Assembly (NCBI RefSeq): GCF_003002815.1
Contig: NZ_PVTF01000001.1
Span: 496,001-560,000 of the forward strand
Direction: 5' to 3'
DNA from: Umezawaea tangerina
GTDB lineage: Bacteria; Actinomycetota; Actinomycetes; Mycobacteriales; Pseudonocardiaceae
Length of the DNA stretch: 64,000 nt
The notes under the pieces were generated by a model. It was not told where the DNA came from. It worked only from the letters and a program-made list of their open reading frames with translations, and did not search any database. The position numbers and the translations under genes are program-made. This document shows positions 6,111 to 15,998 of this stretch, piece by piece; position 1 is the first letter of the stretch, and the number at the start of each line of letters is the position of its first letter.

Positions 6111-8485
6111 CCCCCGATCTGGCCGTGCTGGGTGCTGTTGGTTCTCTCCCCGACAACCCCGAGAACAGTGCCCAGCACGGCCATTCCACCTGCCTTGTCC
6201 AGCGGTTCGTTGCCATTCCCGCACTTCGGCGACTGAACGCAGGACGGGCACCCGGCCGGACACGCACACGAAGCGATCGCTTCCCGAGTAGCGACCAACC
6301 AGGGGATCACAGCGGCGAAGCCGCGGTCGGCGAATCCGGCCCCTCCTGGATGACCGTCGTGCACGAACACCGTCGCCTCCCCGGTGTCAGCGTGCAGAGC
6401 GGTCGACACACCGCCGATGTCCCAGCGGTCACAGGTCGCGAACAGCGGTAGCAGGCCGATCGCAGCGTGTTCGGCGGCGTGCAGTGCACCGGGGACGCGC
6501 GCGGGATCCAGACCCGCGCCCCCCGGTGCACTGCCCACCAACAAGCCCTCCGACACTGTGTACCAGACGGCCCTGGTGAGCAGCACCTGCTCGGGCATGT
6601 CCAACGGCACCTGGTCGATCACCTGACCGGTCGGCAGCCTCCGCAGGTAGCCCACCACCTGCGACGTCACCTCGACCTCGCCGAGGCACACCGAGACGCC
6701 GTCGTAGCGCCGTTCCTCGACCGTCCGCACCACCGTGATGTCGACGGTCTCGCGCGCCATCGTCGACCACTCCGGCCGGGCGGCGTGCACGAGCGCCAGG
6801 CCCTGCTCCAGGTCGAGGTCGTCGACCAGGTACGACTCGCCCTGGTGCAGGTACACCGCGCCCTGGTGGACCGACCGGTGCGCCGCGCCCGGATCGACGG
6901 TGCCGAGCATCCGCCCGGAGTCCGCTTCCACGACGACGACCTGGTCGCCGCCGGAGCCGCGGATGTCGACGTCCGCGTGCGGGCGGTCGTGCGAAGCCCA
7001 GTACCAGCCGTTCGGCCTGCGCCGCAGCAGCTTCCGCGCCACCAGGTCCGCCAGCACGGGCAGGGCCGCGTCGCCGCCGAACTCCGCCAGACCCCCCTCG
7101 GTCAGGGGTAACTCCGCCGCCGCGCACGCCAGGTGCGGGGCCAGCACGTACGGGTTCGTCGGGTCCAGGACCGTCGCCTCGATCGGCCGGTCGAATACGG
7201 CGGGCGGGTTGTGCACGAGGTAGGTGTCCAACGGGTCGTCGCGGGCCACGAACACGACCAGCGCGCTGTCGCCGGACCGCCCGGCGCGGCCCGCCTGCTG
7301 CCAGAACGACGCCAGCGTGCCGGGGAAGCCCGCCACCACCACGGCGTCCAGCCCCGCGATGTCGACACCCAGCTCCAGCGCGTTCGTCGTCGCCACGCCG
7401 AGCAGCTCGCCGCTGGACAACGCCCGCTCCAGGGCCCGGCGCTCCTCGGGCAGGTACCCGGCGCGGTAGGCGGCGATCCGCGGCGGCAGCGACTCGTCGA
7501 CCTCGGCCAGGATCCGCTTGGCGCCGATCGCCGTCAGCTCGGCGCCCACGCGGGACCGCACGAACGCCAGCGACCGGGCACCCTCGACGACGAGGTCGGC
7601 CAGGATCCGGGACGTCTCGGCACCCGCCGACCGCCGCACCGGGGCGCCGTTCTCGCCCGCGAAGTCCTCCAGCAGCGGCGGTTCCCACAGCGCGACCGTG
7701 CGCGAGGCGCGGGGCGAGCCGTCCACCGTCACCGCCGCGCACTCGGCGCCCAGCAACCGGCCCGCGGACGCCGCCGGGTCCGTCACCGTCGCCGAGGCCA
7801 GCACGAACACCGGGTCCGCGCCGTACTTCCGGGCGACTCGGCGGAGCCTGCGCAGCAGCAGCGCGACGTGCGAGCCGAACACACCCCGGTAGGCGTGGCA
7901 CTCGTCGACCACCACGTACTTCAGCCTGCGGAACAGCCGGATCCACCGGGTGTGGTTCGGCAGCACCCCGCGGTGCAGCATGTCCGGGTTCGTGAACACC
8001 CAGTTGGCGTAGGCCCGCACCCAGTCGCGCTCGGCCATCGGGGTGTCGCCGTCGAACGAGGACGCGTGCACCCCCGGTACCGCCAGCCCCTCCACCGCGC
8101 GCAGCTGGTCCGCGCCCAGCGCCTTGGTCGGCGCGAGGTACAGCGCGGTCGCGCGCGGGTCCGTCGCCAGCGCGGTCAGCACCGGCAGCTGGTAGGCCAG
8201 CGACTTGCCGGACGCGGTGCCGGTCGACAGCACGACGTGGCGCCCGGACCAGGCCAGCTCCGCCGCCTCGACCTGGTGCGACCACGGCTGGGGGACCCCG
8301 CGCGCGCGTACCGAGTCGATCACCGGATCCGCCGCCCACGACGGCCACTGGGCCAACCGGGCGGCGCGACGTGGCATATCGGTGACGTGCGTCAGAGGTG
8401 ATTCCCCGCTGGGCACTCCGGCGAGCACCCGCTCCAGCAGTCGGCGTCCCTGGTCGGCCACGGTCGGCAGCTTGGCACACGCCAC
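6080..8485 (-). CDS. DEAD/DEAH-box helicase with C-terminal DUF1998 zinc cluster
   Basis: This superfamily 2 helicase of 801 residues belongs to the helicase/secretion-neighbourhood family found beside actinobacterial Tad loci (Rv3649 type). Visible are the Q-like motif region, Walker A STGTASGKS near residue 90, motif II VVDECHAY near 195, motif III VLASATV near 230 and motif VI QQAGRAGRSG near 415. The C-terminal DUF1998 region carries a Cys cluster (CACPAGCPSCVQSPKCG) near residue 765 that probably binds zinc. The GTG start at 8485 is the furthest upstream supported. It is convergent with the prim-pol gene, and the last 31 bases overlap. Confidence 0.9.
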   Translation of the reverse strand: MACAKLPTVADQGRRLLERVLAGVPSGESPLTHVTDMPRRAARLAQWPSWAADPVIDSVRARGVPQPWSHQVEAAELAWSGRHVVLSTGTASGKSLAYQLPVLTALATDPRATALYLAPTKALGADQLRAVEGLAVPGVHASSFDGDTPMAERDWVRAYANWVFTNPDMLHRGVLPNHTRWIRLFRRLKYVVVDECHAYRGVFGSHVALLLRRLRRVARKYGADPVFVLASATVTDPAASAGRLLGAECAAVTVDGSPRASRTVALWEPPLLEDFAGENGAPVRRSAGAETSRILADLVVEGARSLAFVRSRVGAELTAIGAKRILAEVDESLPPRIAAYRAGYLPEERRALERALSSGELLGVATTNALELGVDIAGLDAVVVAGFPGTLASFWQQAGRAGRSGDSALVVFVARDDPLDTYLVHNPPAVFDRPIEATVLDPTNPYVLAPHLACAAAELPLTEGGLAEFGGDAALPVLADLVARKLLRRRPNGWYWASHDRPHADVDIRGSGGDQVVVVEADSGRMLGTVDPGAAHRSVHQGAVYLHQGESYLVDDLDLEQGLALVHAARPEWSTMARETVDITVVRTVEERRYDGVSVCLGEVEVTSQVVGYLRRLPTGQVIDQVPLDMPEQVLLTRAVWYTVSEGLLVGSAPGGAGLDPARVPGALHAAEHAAIGLLPLFATCDRWDIGGVSTALHADTGEATVFVHDGHPGGAGFADRGFAAVIPWLVATREAIASCACPAGCPSCVQSPKCGNGNEPLDKAGGMAVLGTVLGVVGERTNSTQHGQIGGQPSSAATSR

Positions 8486-8566
8486 CGACAGTTCTGACAG
8501 CCCGTCGAGACGCGTAGGACCGCATCCAGCGCGGATAACGGTGTGTGCACGGAACGGGACGGATCG

Positions 8567-8594
8567 TTGCAGGCTTGCGGCCTATGAATAGACT
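8567..8594 (+). promoter_or_regulatory. hppA: Possible promoter of hppA
   Basis: TTGCAG (8567-8572) and TAGACT (8589-8594) are spaced 16 bases apart in the divergent gap between the helicase and hppA. The predicted transcript would have a leader of about 115 bases. Matches to sigma-70-type boxes are moderate, so this is a candidate only. Confidence 0.35.
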
Positions 8595-8715
8595 CCGCCG
8601 AATCGCATCCAATGAGGGATGCATCACGTGGTGTCGGGGCTGACGCACGGTTGGCCGGCTGGATGGCGCGACGCGATGCGGTCCCCTGTTGGGCAAATAC
8701 TCACCAGGAGGACGG

Positions 8716-11013
8716 ATGTCCCGGCAATTCCTCGCGGAGGGCCTTGAACTCTCCGGAGGTGATCGCGGCGTTGTCGCCGTGGTCGCCGTGGTCGCCCTGG
8801 CAGCCCTTGCCGTCGGCTACGTACTGCTCAGGGAGGTGCTGGCCGCAGGCCAGGGCACCCCCAAGATGCAGGAAATCGCGACGGCGGTCCAAGAGGGCGC
8901 AGCGGCTTACCTCAACAGGCAGTTCCGCACGCTCGCACCCTTCGTGGTGATCGTTTTCGTCCTGCTGTTCGCGCTACCGGCCGATGACCTGAACGAGCGG
9001 ATCGGCAGGTCGCTGTTCTTCATCTTCGGCGCTGTCTTCTCGGCGAGCATCGGCTACCTCGGCATGTGGCTGTCGACCCGCGCGAACGTGCGCGTCGCCG
9101 CCGCGTCGAAGGAGGAGGGCGGTCGGGAGAAGGCGACCCGGATCGCGTTCCGCACCGGTGGTGTCGTCGGCATGATGACCGTCGGCCTCGGCCTGTTCGG
9201 TGCCGCGGTCGTGGTGCTCGTGTACTCCGGCCAGGCCCCGAAGGTGCTGGAGGGCTTCGGCTTCGGCGCCGCGCTGCTCGCGATGTTCATGCGCGTCGGC
9301 GGCGGCATCTTCACGAAGGCCGCCGACGTCGGCGCCGACCTGGTCGGCAAGGTCGAGCAGGGCATCCCCGAGGACGACCCCCGCAACGCCGCGACGATCG
9401 CCGACAACGTCGGTGACAACGTCGGCGACTGCGCGGGCATGGCCGCGGACCTCTTCGAGTCCTACGCCGTGATGCTCGTGGCGTCGCTGATCCTCGGCAC
9501 CGCCGCGTTCGGCGCGCAGGGCCTGCTGTTCCCGCTCATCGTCCCCGCCATCGGTGTCATCACCGCCGTCATCGGCGTGTACACCACCAAGGCGCGGGTC
9601 GGCGAGAACGGCCTGGCGGCGATCAACCGCTCGTTCTACATCTCCGCGGTGATCTCCGCGGTGCTGTGCACCGTGGCGGCGTTCACCTACCTGCCCAGCT
9701 CGTTCGCGAACCTGGACGGCGTGACGGACGAGATCAAGGGCACCAGCGGCAACCCGGCCCTGATCGCGGCCATCGCCGTGATCATCGGCATCGTGCTCGC
9801 GGGCGTCATCCTCTGGCTGACCGGCTACTACACCGGCACCGAGCACAAGCCCGTCAAGGAGGTCGGCCGCACCTCGCTGACCGGCGCCGCGACGGTCATC
9901 CTGTCCGGCATCTCGGTCGGTTTCGAGTCGGCGGTCTACACCGCGCTGGTGATCGGCGCGGCCGTGTACGGCGCGTTCCTGCTGTCCGGCTCGGTCGTCG
10001 TGGCGCTGTTCGCCGTGGCGCTGGCCGGGTGCGGTCTGCTCACCACGGTCGGCGTCATCGTCGCCATGGACACGTTCGGCCCGGTCAGCGACAACGCGCA
10101 GGGCATCGCCGAGATGTCGGGCGACGTCGACGGCGAGGCCGCGCAGATCCTCACCGAGCTGGACGCGGTGGGCAACACCACCAAGGCCATCACCAAGGGC
10201 ATCGCGATCGCGACCGCCGTGCTGGCGGCGACCGCGCTGTTCGGCTCGTACAAGGACGCCATCACGCAGTCGCTCGCGAAGGTCGGCTCGACCTTCGACA
10301 ACGCCGACTTCGTCGCGTTCACGCCGAACGTCCTGGTCGGCCTGATCATCGGCTCGGCCGTGGTGTTCATGTTCTCCGGTCTCGCGGTCAACGCCGTGAC
10401 CAGGGCCGCGGGCGCCATCGTGTTCGAGGTGCGCCGCCAGTTCCGCGAGAACCCGGGCATCATGGACTACTCGGTGAAGCCGGAGTACGGCAAGGTCGTC
10501 GACATCTGCACCAAGGACTCGCTGCGCGAGCTGGCCACCCCCGGCCTGCTCGCCGTGCTGGCCCCGATCGCCGTCGGCTTCGGCCTCGGCGTCGGCCCGC
10601 TGGCGGGCTACCTGGCCGGTGCGATCGCGACCGGCACGCTGATGGCGGTGTTCCTGGCCAACTCCGGTGGTGCCTGGGACAACGCGAAGAAGCTGGTCGA
10701 GGACGGCAACCACGGTGGCAAGGGCTCCGACGCCCACGCCGCGACGGTCATCGGCGACACGGTCGGCGACCCGTTCAAGGACACCGCGGGCCCGGCCATC
10801 AACCCGCTGATCAAGGTGATGAACCTGGTGTCGGTGCTGATCGCGCCCGCCATCATCACGTTCTCCATCGGCGCCGACGCCTCGACGGGCATCCGCCTGT
10901 CGATCGCCGTCGTCGCGGTGGCGATCATCGTGGCGGCCGTCGTGATCTCCAAGCGCCGCGGCACCGCGATCGCGGACAGCCCGGCGGAGTCGGTGGCCAA
11001 CGGCGCCTCGTAG
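8716..11013 (+). CDS. hppA: Membrane-bound proton-translocating pyrophosphatase
   Basis: This multi-helix (about 16 segments) ion pump of 765 residues hydrolyses pyrophosphate to move cations across the membrane. Signature loops are intact: DVGADLVGK then the EDDPRNAATIADNVGDNVGD segment near residue 220, and the C-terminal NSGGAWDNAKK and DTVGDPFKDTAGPA regions. GNTTKAITKG carries the lysine and threonine that mark the K+-independent, H+-pumping class. The ATG at 8716 has an AGGAGG site 4-10 bases upstream; a TTG at 8689 is less likely. It sits alone with its own terminator. The gene complements the soluble pyrophosphatase at 35.2 kb. Confidence 0.96.
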   Translation: MSRQFLAEGLELSGGDRGVVAVVAVVALAALAVGYVLLREVLAAGQGTPKMQEIATAVQEGAAAYLNRQFRTLAPFVVIVFVLLFALPADDLNERIGRSLFFIFGAVFSASIGYLGMWLSTRANVRVAAASKEEGGREKATRIAFRTGGVVGMMTVGLGLFGAAVVVLVYSGQAPKVLEGFGFGAALLAMFMRVGGGIFTKAADVGADLVGKVEQGIPEDDPRNAATIADNVGDNVGDCAGMAADLFESYAVMLVASLILGTAAFGAQGLLFPLIVPAIGVITAVIGVYTTKARVGENGLAAINRSFYISAVISAVLCTVAAFTYLPSSFANLDGVTDEIKGTSGNPALIAAIAVIIGIVLAGVILWLTGYYTGTEHKPVKEVGRTSLTGAATVILSGISVGFESAVYTALVIGAAVYGAFLLSGSVVVALFAVALAGCGLLTTVGVIVAMDTFGPVSDNAQGIAEMSGDVDGEAAQILTELDAVGNTTKAITKGIAIATAVLAATALFGSYKDAITQSLAKVGSTFDNADFVAFTPNVLVGLIIGSAVVFMFSGLAVNAVTRAAGAIVFEVRRQFRENPGIMDYSVKPEYGKVVDICTKDSLRELATPGLLAVLAPIAVGFGLGVGPLAGYLAGAIATGTLMAVFLANSGGAWDNAKKLVEDGNHGGKGSDAHAATVIGDTVGDPFKDTAGPAINPLIKVMNLVSVLIAPAIITFSIGADASTGIRLSIAVVAVAIIVAAVVISKRRGTAIADSPAESVANGAS

Positions 11014-11036
11014 CGCCGCGGCTCGAGCACCACCTG

Positions 11037-11078
11037 AAAGGCGCGTCCGGGTCCTCGGCGATCCGGGCGCGCCTTTTC
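11037..11078 (+). terminator. Intrinsic terminator after hppA
   Basis: Arms 11037-11050 and 11063-11076 pair at 13 of 14 positions around a 12-base loop and are followed by T residues. It lies 24 bases after the hppA stop, which fits a single-gene transcript. Confidence 0.8.
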
Positions 11079-11126
11079 GGTTCACACTGGACCGGTCCCA
11101 CCGCCGACCAGATCCAGGAGTCCGAC

Positions 11127-11693
11127 ATGAGGCTCAGCCCCGCCGCGCTGGTCACCGCCGCGGCGCTGCTCGCCGGGTGCACCTCCGGCGGCGGCTCGAC
11201 CGCGGCCCCGTCGACCCGGCCGACCGCCGACCCGGCCGTCGCGTACATGGACAAGGTCTGCGCGGCGACCTCGGAGTTCGCGGGCACGGCCAAGTCGCCA
11301 CCTGCGCTCGACACGACCGACCCGGTCAAGCTGAAGGCCGACATGGCCGCCTACATGGGCCAGCTCGCCGACGGGTTCGGCAAGTCCGCCGCCGACCTGC
11401 GCTCGGTCGGCCCGGCGCCGGTGGCCGGGGGCGACGAGCAGGTCGCGAAGATGGCGACCACGTTCGACGAGGTCGCGAAGGTGTTCACCGACGCGAAGGC
11501 CAAGGTGGAGGCCGCCGACGCGGCCGACCCCAGCGGCGGCCTGCAGGCCGCGAGCGACGCCATCGGTAAACTGGCCGAGTTCACCGTGCCGCTCAAGGAC
11601 CTGGAGACCAGTCCCGAGCTGCTGGCGGCCGCGGAGAAGGCACCTAAATGCCAGTCGATCCGCGAGCCGACCTCGCCCACCGCGACCTCGTGA
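11127..11693 (+). CDS. Small predicted lipoprotein, first of a paralogous pair
   Basis: The 188-residue protein has an N-terminal signal ending in a lipobox (ALLAGC at residues 14-19), so it is probably anchored outside the cytoplasmic membrane. A Ser/Thr/Pro linker leads to an all-helical domain of about 140 residues with DTTDPVKLKADMAAYMGQLADG. It shares that DTTDP..K...F/AA pattern, a KVCA/KVCG cysteine and a C-terminal AEKAPKC with the next gene; the two cysteines may pair. I do not recognise the family or function. It follows hppA but is separated by a terminator. Confidence 0.75.
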   Translation: MRLSPAALVTAAALLAGCTSGGGSTAAPSTRPTADPAVAYMDKVCAATSEFAGTAKSPPALDTTDPVKLKADMAAYMGQLADGFGKSAADLRSVGPAPVAGGDEQVAKMATTFDEVAKVFTDAKAKVEAADAADPSGGLQAASDAIGKLAEFTVPLKDLETSPELLAAAEKAPKCQSIREPTSPTATS

Positions 11694-11812
11694 CGCGACG
11701 GGTCTCGATTGGGGTACGAGACCCCGAACGGTCCAACAAACGGGTCCGTCCGGGTCACGCCGAGGAGTAGGTTCGCCCCTCTTGCTCCACTGACCGACTA
11801 CTGGGAGTTCTC

Positions 11813-12439
11813 ATGAGGCACCGCCTCGTCGCGGTCGGCGTCTTCGCCACCGCTGTCCTCGCCCTGACCGCGTGCGGCACGCAGACCTCGGGCTCGGCGT
11901 CCGGCACCGGCACGGGCACCGGTCCGACGAGCTCGGGCTCCTCCGCCGCCGCGGACAGCGACGAGAACGTCGCGTGGATCGACAAGGTCTGCGGCGCCAG
12001 CCTCGACGTCATCAAGACGCTCTCCACCGAGCCCGCGCTCGACACGACCGACCCGGCCAAGATGCAGCAGCAGTTCGCCGCGTGGCTGGGCGACGGCTCC
12101 ACGGCCGTCGACGGCGCCGTGAAGAAGCTGAACGACCTGAAGAACGGACCGCACCCGGACTCGGAGAAGCTGGCCACGAGCGCCGCCGACATCTTCGGCC
12201 AGCTCAAGACCGCCCTCGACAAGGCCAAGACGGGTGTCGAGGCCGCGAACCCGAGCGACCCGGCGTCGATCGCCGCCGCGTTCACGCAGGTCGCGACGGA
12301 CATGCAGGCCGTGGCGAAGGTCGGCGAGGACTTCGACGGCGTGCTCGTCCGCTCGAACCTGGCCGAGGCCGAGAAGAAGGCCCCGAACTGCAAGGCCATC
12401 GACTCGGGCACGAGCGCGTCCGCTACTCCCACCTCCTGA
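11813..12439 (+). CDS. Small predicted lipoprotein, second of a paralogous pair
   Basis: The 208-residue protein has signal peptide and lipobox ALTAC near residue 21, a Gly/Ser/Thr spacer, then a helical domain sharing DTTDPAKMQQQFAAWLG, WIDKVCGAS and AEKKAPNCKAI with the preceding protein. The pair looks like a tandem duplication that has diverged. The strong conservation of two cysteines suggests one disulphide outside the cell. Function unknown; no enzyme motif is visible. An isolated ATG with gggag 6-10 bases upstream supports the start. Confidence 0.77.
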   Translation: MRHRLVAVGVFATAVLALTACGTQTSGSASGTGTGTGPTSSGSSAAADSDENVAWIDKVCGASLDVIKTLSTEPALDTTDPAKMQQQFAAWLGDGSTAVDGAVKKLNDLKNGPHPDSEKLATSAADIFGQLKTALDKAKTGVEAANPSDPASIAAAFTQVATDMQAVAKVGEDFDGVLVRSNLAEAEKKAPNCKAIDSGTSASATPTS

Positions 12440-12504
12440 CGCAGGGGGTCCGCCCGGCGGTTTGGTGGCTGACACAGGTCGAACAGGTGTTCTACGCTCC
12501 GTGC

Positions 12505-13113
12505 GTGGGGCAACTGTCCTTCTACTCCGCCGAGGCGCGCCAACCCGGTATAGGGGACCTGGCGGGTCTGCTTTGCGGACCCGGCCAGGCGGTGGGTTTC
12601 GGACGCGGCACGGCGGCCCGCGTGTCGGTCGTGATGGCCGACCGCGGGCGGGCCACCGCGCTGGCCGCGGAGTGCGGCCGGCGCGGCGTCGTGGCGGAGG
12701 TGGCGACCCTCGAGGAGCGCGGCGCGCTGGTCCGCACGGCGTTTCGCGCGGATCTCACCCGTTTGGCCGCCGAGTGGTTACGGGGAGGAGCCGCGAAGGC
12801 GGTTCCCGCCGAGTTCGAACTGGATGGTCCGGTGCTCAGGTTCTGGGCGCTGGTGTCCGGCGGATGGGTCGACTCGGCGTACGCGCTCGGTCTCGACCCG
12901 GACGCCCCGGAAACACACGAACCCCTGCGTAAGGCCTTGATCGGCTCCGGTTTGCCCGCGACCCTCGTGGGCGGACCGGACGGCGGACCGGTGCTCCGGG
13001 TGATCGGCAGGCGCAGGTTGGGCAGGCTCGCGGAGCTCGTCGGAGACCCTCCGACAGGCGTAGCGGAATGCACCTGGCCGGCCGTGTCGCCGGGTCCTCC
13101 CAACGGGCGATAG
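12505..13113 (+). CDS. Conserved hypothetical protein upstream of topA
   Basis: This soluble-looking protein of 202 residues starts at GTG 12505 (VGQLSFYSAEARQP); a GTG at 12487 is an alternative. Position immediately upstream of topA matches Rv3647c of M. tuberculosis, which is also a hypothetical of similar size. The sequence has an Arg/Ala-rich middle (RVSVVMADRGRATALAAEC), a WALVSGGWVDSAYALGLDP segment and no signal peptide or membrane helix. I recognise no catalytic motif. Codon use matches its neighbours, so the gene is considered real. Confidence 0.65.
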   Translation: MGQLSFYSAEARQPGIGDLAGLLCGPGQAVGFGRGTAARVSVVMADRGRATALAAECGRRGVVAEVATLEERGALVRTAFRADLTRLAAEWLRGGAAKAVPAEFELDGPVLRFWALVSGGWVDSAYALGLDPDAPETHEPLRKALIGSGLPATLVGGPDGGPVLRVIGRRRLGRLAELVGDPPTGVAECTWPAVSPGPPNGR

Positions 13114-13217
13114 AGGGCACTTGTGTCACCCTGTCCGCACCAGGCCTGCCCAGCAGGGCTGGTCGACAGTGCACACTGGCGGGTCGAAGCACAGGGTTTG
13201 GAAGAGAGCGGGACAGC

Positions 13218-15989
13218 GTGGCTGGATCGACACGGACGAAAAACGGCTCCGGGGCTACGGGTGACGGCAATCGCCGATTGGTGATCGTCGAGTCGCCCGC
13301 CAAGGCGCGCAAGATCGCGTCCTACCTCGGCAGCAACTTCGTCGTGGAGTCCTCCAAGGGGCACATCCGGGACCTGCCTCGGGGCGCCGCCGACGTGCCC
13401 GCCAAGTACAAGGGGCAGTCGTGGGCGCGCCTGGGCGTCGACGTGGACCACGACTTCGAGCCGCTGTACGTGGTGACGCCGGACAAGAGGTCGACCGTCG
13501 CCGAGCTGAAGGAACTGCTCAAGGGCGTCGACGAGCTCTACCTCGCGACAGACGGTGACCGCGAGGGCGAAGCCATCGCGTGGCACCTGCTCGACACGCT
13601 CAAGCCGAAGATCCCGGTCCGCCGGATGGTCTTCCACGAGATCACCGAGCCCGCGATCCTCGCGGCCGCGGCGAACCCGCGCGACCTCGACCAGGACCTG
13701 GTCGACGCGCAGGAGACCCGCCGCATCCTCGACCGCCTCTACGGCTACGAGGTCAGCCCCGTGCTGTGGAAGAAGGTCATGCCGAAGCTCTCGGCGGGCC
13801 GCGTGCAGTCGGTGGCGACCCGGATCGTGGTCGAGCGCGAGCGGGAGCGGATGAAGTTCGTCTCCTCCTCGTACTGGGACATCTCGGCCACGATGGACGC
13901 GGGCGCCGAGGCGTCGCCGCGCAACTTCGGCGCGCGCATGGTGGCCGTCGACGGCGTCCGGCTGGCGCTGGGCCGCGACTTCGGGTCCGACGGCAAGCTC
14001 AAGGCCGGGTCCGAGGTGCGGCTGCTCAACGAGGCCGAGGCGCGGGCGCTGGCCGCCGGCCTGGTCGACGTGCCGCTGACCGTGGCGAGCGTCGAGGAGA
14101 AGCCCTACACCCGCAAGCCGTACGCGCCGTTCATGACGTCGACGATCCAGCAGGAGGCGGGCCGCAAGCTCCGCTTCACCGCGGACCGCACGATGCGCAC
14201 GGCGCAGAAGCTGTACGAGAACGGCTACATCACCTACATGCGAACCGACAGCACGACGCTGTCGGAGACCGCGATCACGGCGGCCCGCACGCAGGCGACC
14301 CAGCTCTACGGCGCGGAGTACGTCGCGGCCCAGCCGAGGCAGTACACCCGCAAGGTCAAGAACGCGCAGGAGGCCCACGAGGCGATCCGCCCCGCGGGCG
14401 AGGTCTTCCGGACCCCCGGCGAGGTCGCCCGCGAGCTGGACGCCGACGAGTTCAAGCTCTACGAGATGATCTGGCAGCGCACGATCGCCTCCCAGATGAA
14501 CGACGCCCGCGGCAACACGACGTCGGTGCGGATCGTCGGCAACGCCGCGAGCGGCGAGGAGTGCACGTTCTCCGCCTCCGGCCGCACGATCACGTTCGCC
14601 GGGTTCCTCAAGGCGTACGTGGAGACCGTCGACGCCGAGGCCGGTGGCGAGTCGGACGACGCCGAGTCGCGGCTGCCGCAGCTGGTCAAGGACCAGACCC
14701 TCACGGCCGCGGACCTGACCGCCGACGGCCACTCGACCAGCCCGCCCTCGCGCTTCACCGAGGCCAGCCTGATCAAGACGATGGAAGAGCTGGGGATCGG
14801 CCGCCCGTCGACGTACGCGTCGATCATCAGCACCGTCCAGGACCGCGGCTACGTGTGGAAGAAGGGCTCCGCGCTGGTGCCCTCGTGGGTCGCCTTCGCG
14901 GTGGTCGGGCTGCTGGAGCAGCACTTCGGGCGACTGGTGGACTACGACTTCACCGCCGCCCTCGAGGACGAGCTGGACGGCATCGCCGCGGGCCGCCAGC
15001 AGCGCACGACGTGGCTGTCCGGCTTCTACTTCGGCGGCAGCGTCGGCCCGGAGAGCTCCATCGGCCGCTCCGGCGGCCTGAAGAAGCTCGTCGGGTCGAG
15101 CGTCGAGGAGATCGACGCCCGCCTGGTGAACTCGATCGCGCTGTTCAACGACGACGAGGACCGCCCCGTCGTGGTCCGGGTCGGCCGCTACGGTCCGTAC
15201 CTGGAGCGCGAGGTCATCGGCGACAACGGCGACCCGACCGCGCAGCGCGCGAACCTGCCGGAGGACATGCCGCCGGACGAGCTGAACCTGGAGCTGGCCG
15301 AGAAGCTGTTCTCGACCCCCCAGGAAGGCCGTTCGCTGGGCGTCGACCCGGTCACCGGCCACGAGATCCTGGCCAAGGAGGGCCGCTTCGGCCCGTACGT
15401 GACCGAGGTCCTGCCGGAGGCCGCGGACGAGAAGGCGGCCAAGAAGGCGCCCAAGCCGCGCACGGGCTCGTTGTTCAAGGACATGGCGCTGGACACCGTG
15501 ACCCTGGACGACGCGCTCAAGCTGCTGTCGCTGCCCAGGGTCGTCGGCAAGGACCCGGAGACCGGGGCCGAGATCACCGCGCAGAACGGGCGCTACGGGC
15601 CGTACCTGAAGAAGGGCACGGACTCGCGTTCGCTCGTCACCGAGGACCAGCTGTTCACGGTCACCCTCGACGAGGCGCTCAAGATCTACTCCGAGCCGAA
15701 GAAGCGCGGCCGCTCGGCCACCAGCGCACCGCCGCTCAAGGAGCTGGGCAACGACCCGGTGTCCGGCAAGCCGATGGTGGTCAAGGACGGCCGGTTCGGC
15801 CCGTACGTGACCGACGGCGAGACCAACGGGTCGCTGCGCAAGAGCGACACCGTCGAGGGCCTCACCGACGAGCGCGCGTCCGAGCTGCTGGCGGAGAAGC
15901 GCGCCAAGGGCCCGGTCACCAAGAAGAAGCCCGCCGCGAAGAAGCCCGCGGCCCCGCGCAAGAAGGCACCGGCGAAGACCAAGAGCTGA
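13218..15989 (+). CDS. topA: DNA topoisomerase I (type IA)
   Basis: This enzyme of 923 residues relaxes negative supercoils by cutting one strand. It begins with the Toprim domain (RLVIVESPAKARKI near residue 21, then DGDREGEAIAWHL near 117). The catalytic tyrosine is in ITYMRTDS at about Tyr340. Four C-terminal repeats containing NGRYGPYL/EGRFGPYV follow. It ends in a Lys/Ala/Pro-rich tail and has no zinc ribbons, as in mycobacterial enzymes. The GTG at 13218 is chosen because upstream sequence lacks homology-like content, although the frame is open from 13068. It is essential and single-copy in relatives. Confidence 0.96.
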   Translation: MAGSTRTKNGSGATGDGNRRLVIVESPAKARKIASYLGSNFVVESSKGHIRDLPRGAADVPAKYKGQSWARLGVDVDHDFEPLYVVTPDKRSTVAELKELLKGVDELYLATDGDREGEAIAWHLLDTLKPKIPVRRMVFHEITEPAILAAAANPRDLDQDLVDAQETRRILDRLYGYEVSPVLWKKVMPKLSAGRVQSVATRIVVERERERMKFVSSSYWDISATMDAGAEASPRNFGARMVAVDGVRLALGRDFGSDGKLKAGSEVRLLNEAEARALAAGLVDVPLTVASVEEKPYTRKPYAPFMTSTIQQEAGRKLRFTADRTMRTAQKLYENGYITYMRTDSTTLSETAITAARTQATQLYGAEYVAAQPRQYTRKVKNAQEAHEAIRPAGEVFRTPGEVARELDADEFKLYEMIWQRTIASQMNDARGNTTSVRIVGNAASGEECTFSASGRTITFAGFLKAYVETVDAEAGGESDDAESRLPQLVKDQTLTAADLTADGHSTSPPSRFTEASLIKTMEELGIGRPSTYASIISTVQDRGYVWKKGSALVPSWVAFAVVGLLEQHFGRLVDYDFTAALEDELDGIAAGRQQRTTWLSGFYFGGSVGPESSIGRSGGLKKLVGSSVEEIDARLVNSIALFNDDEDRPVVVRVGRYGPYLEREVIGDNGDPTAQRANLPEDMPPDELNLELAEKLFSTPQEGRSLGVDPVTGHEILAKEGRFGPYVTEVLPEAADEKAAKKAPKPRTGSLFKDMALDTVTLDDALKLLSLPRVVGKDPETGAEITAQNGRYGPYLKKGTDSRSLVTEDQLFTVTLDEALKIYSEPKKRGRSATSAPPLKELGNDPVSGKPMVVKDGRFGPYVTDGETNGSLRKSDTVEGLTDERASELLAEKRAKGPVTKKKPAAKKPAAPRKKAPAKTKS

Positions 15990-15998
15990 CGTAGGGAA

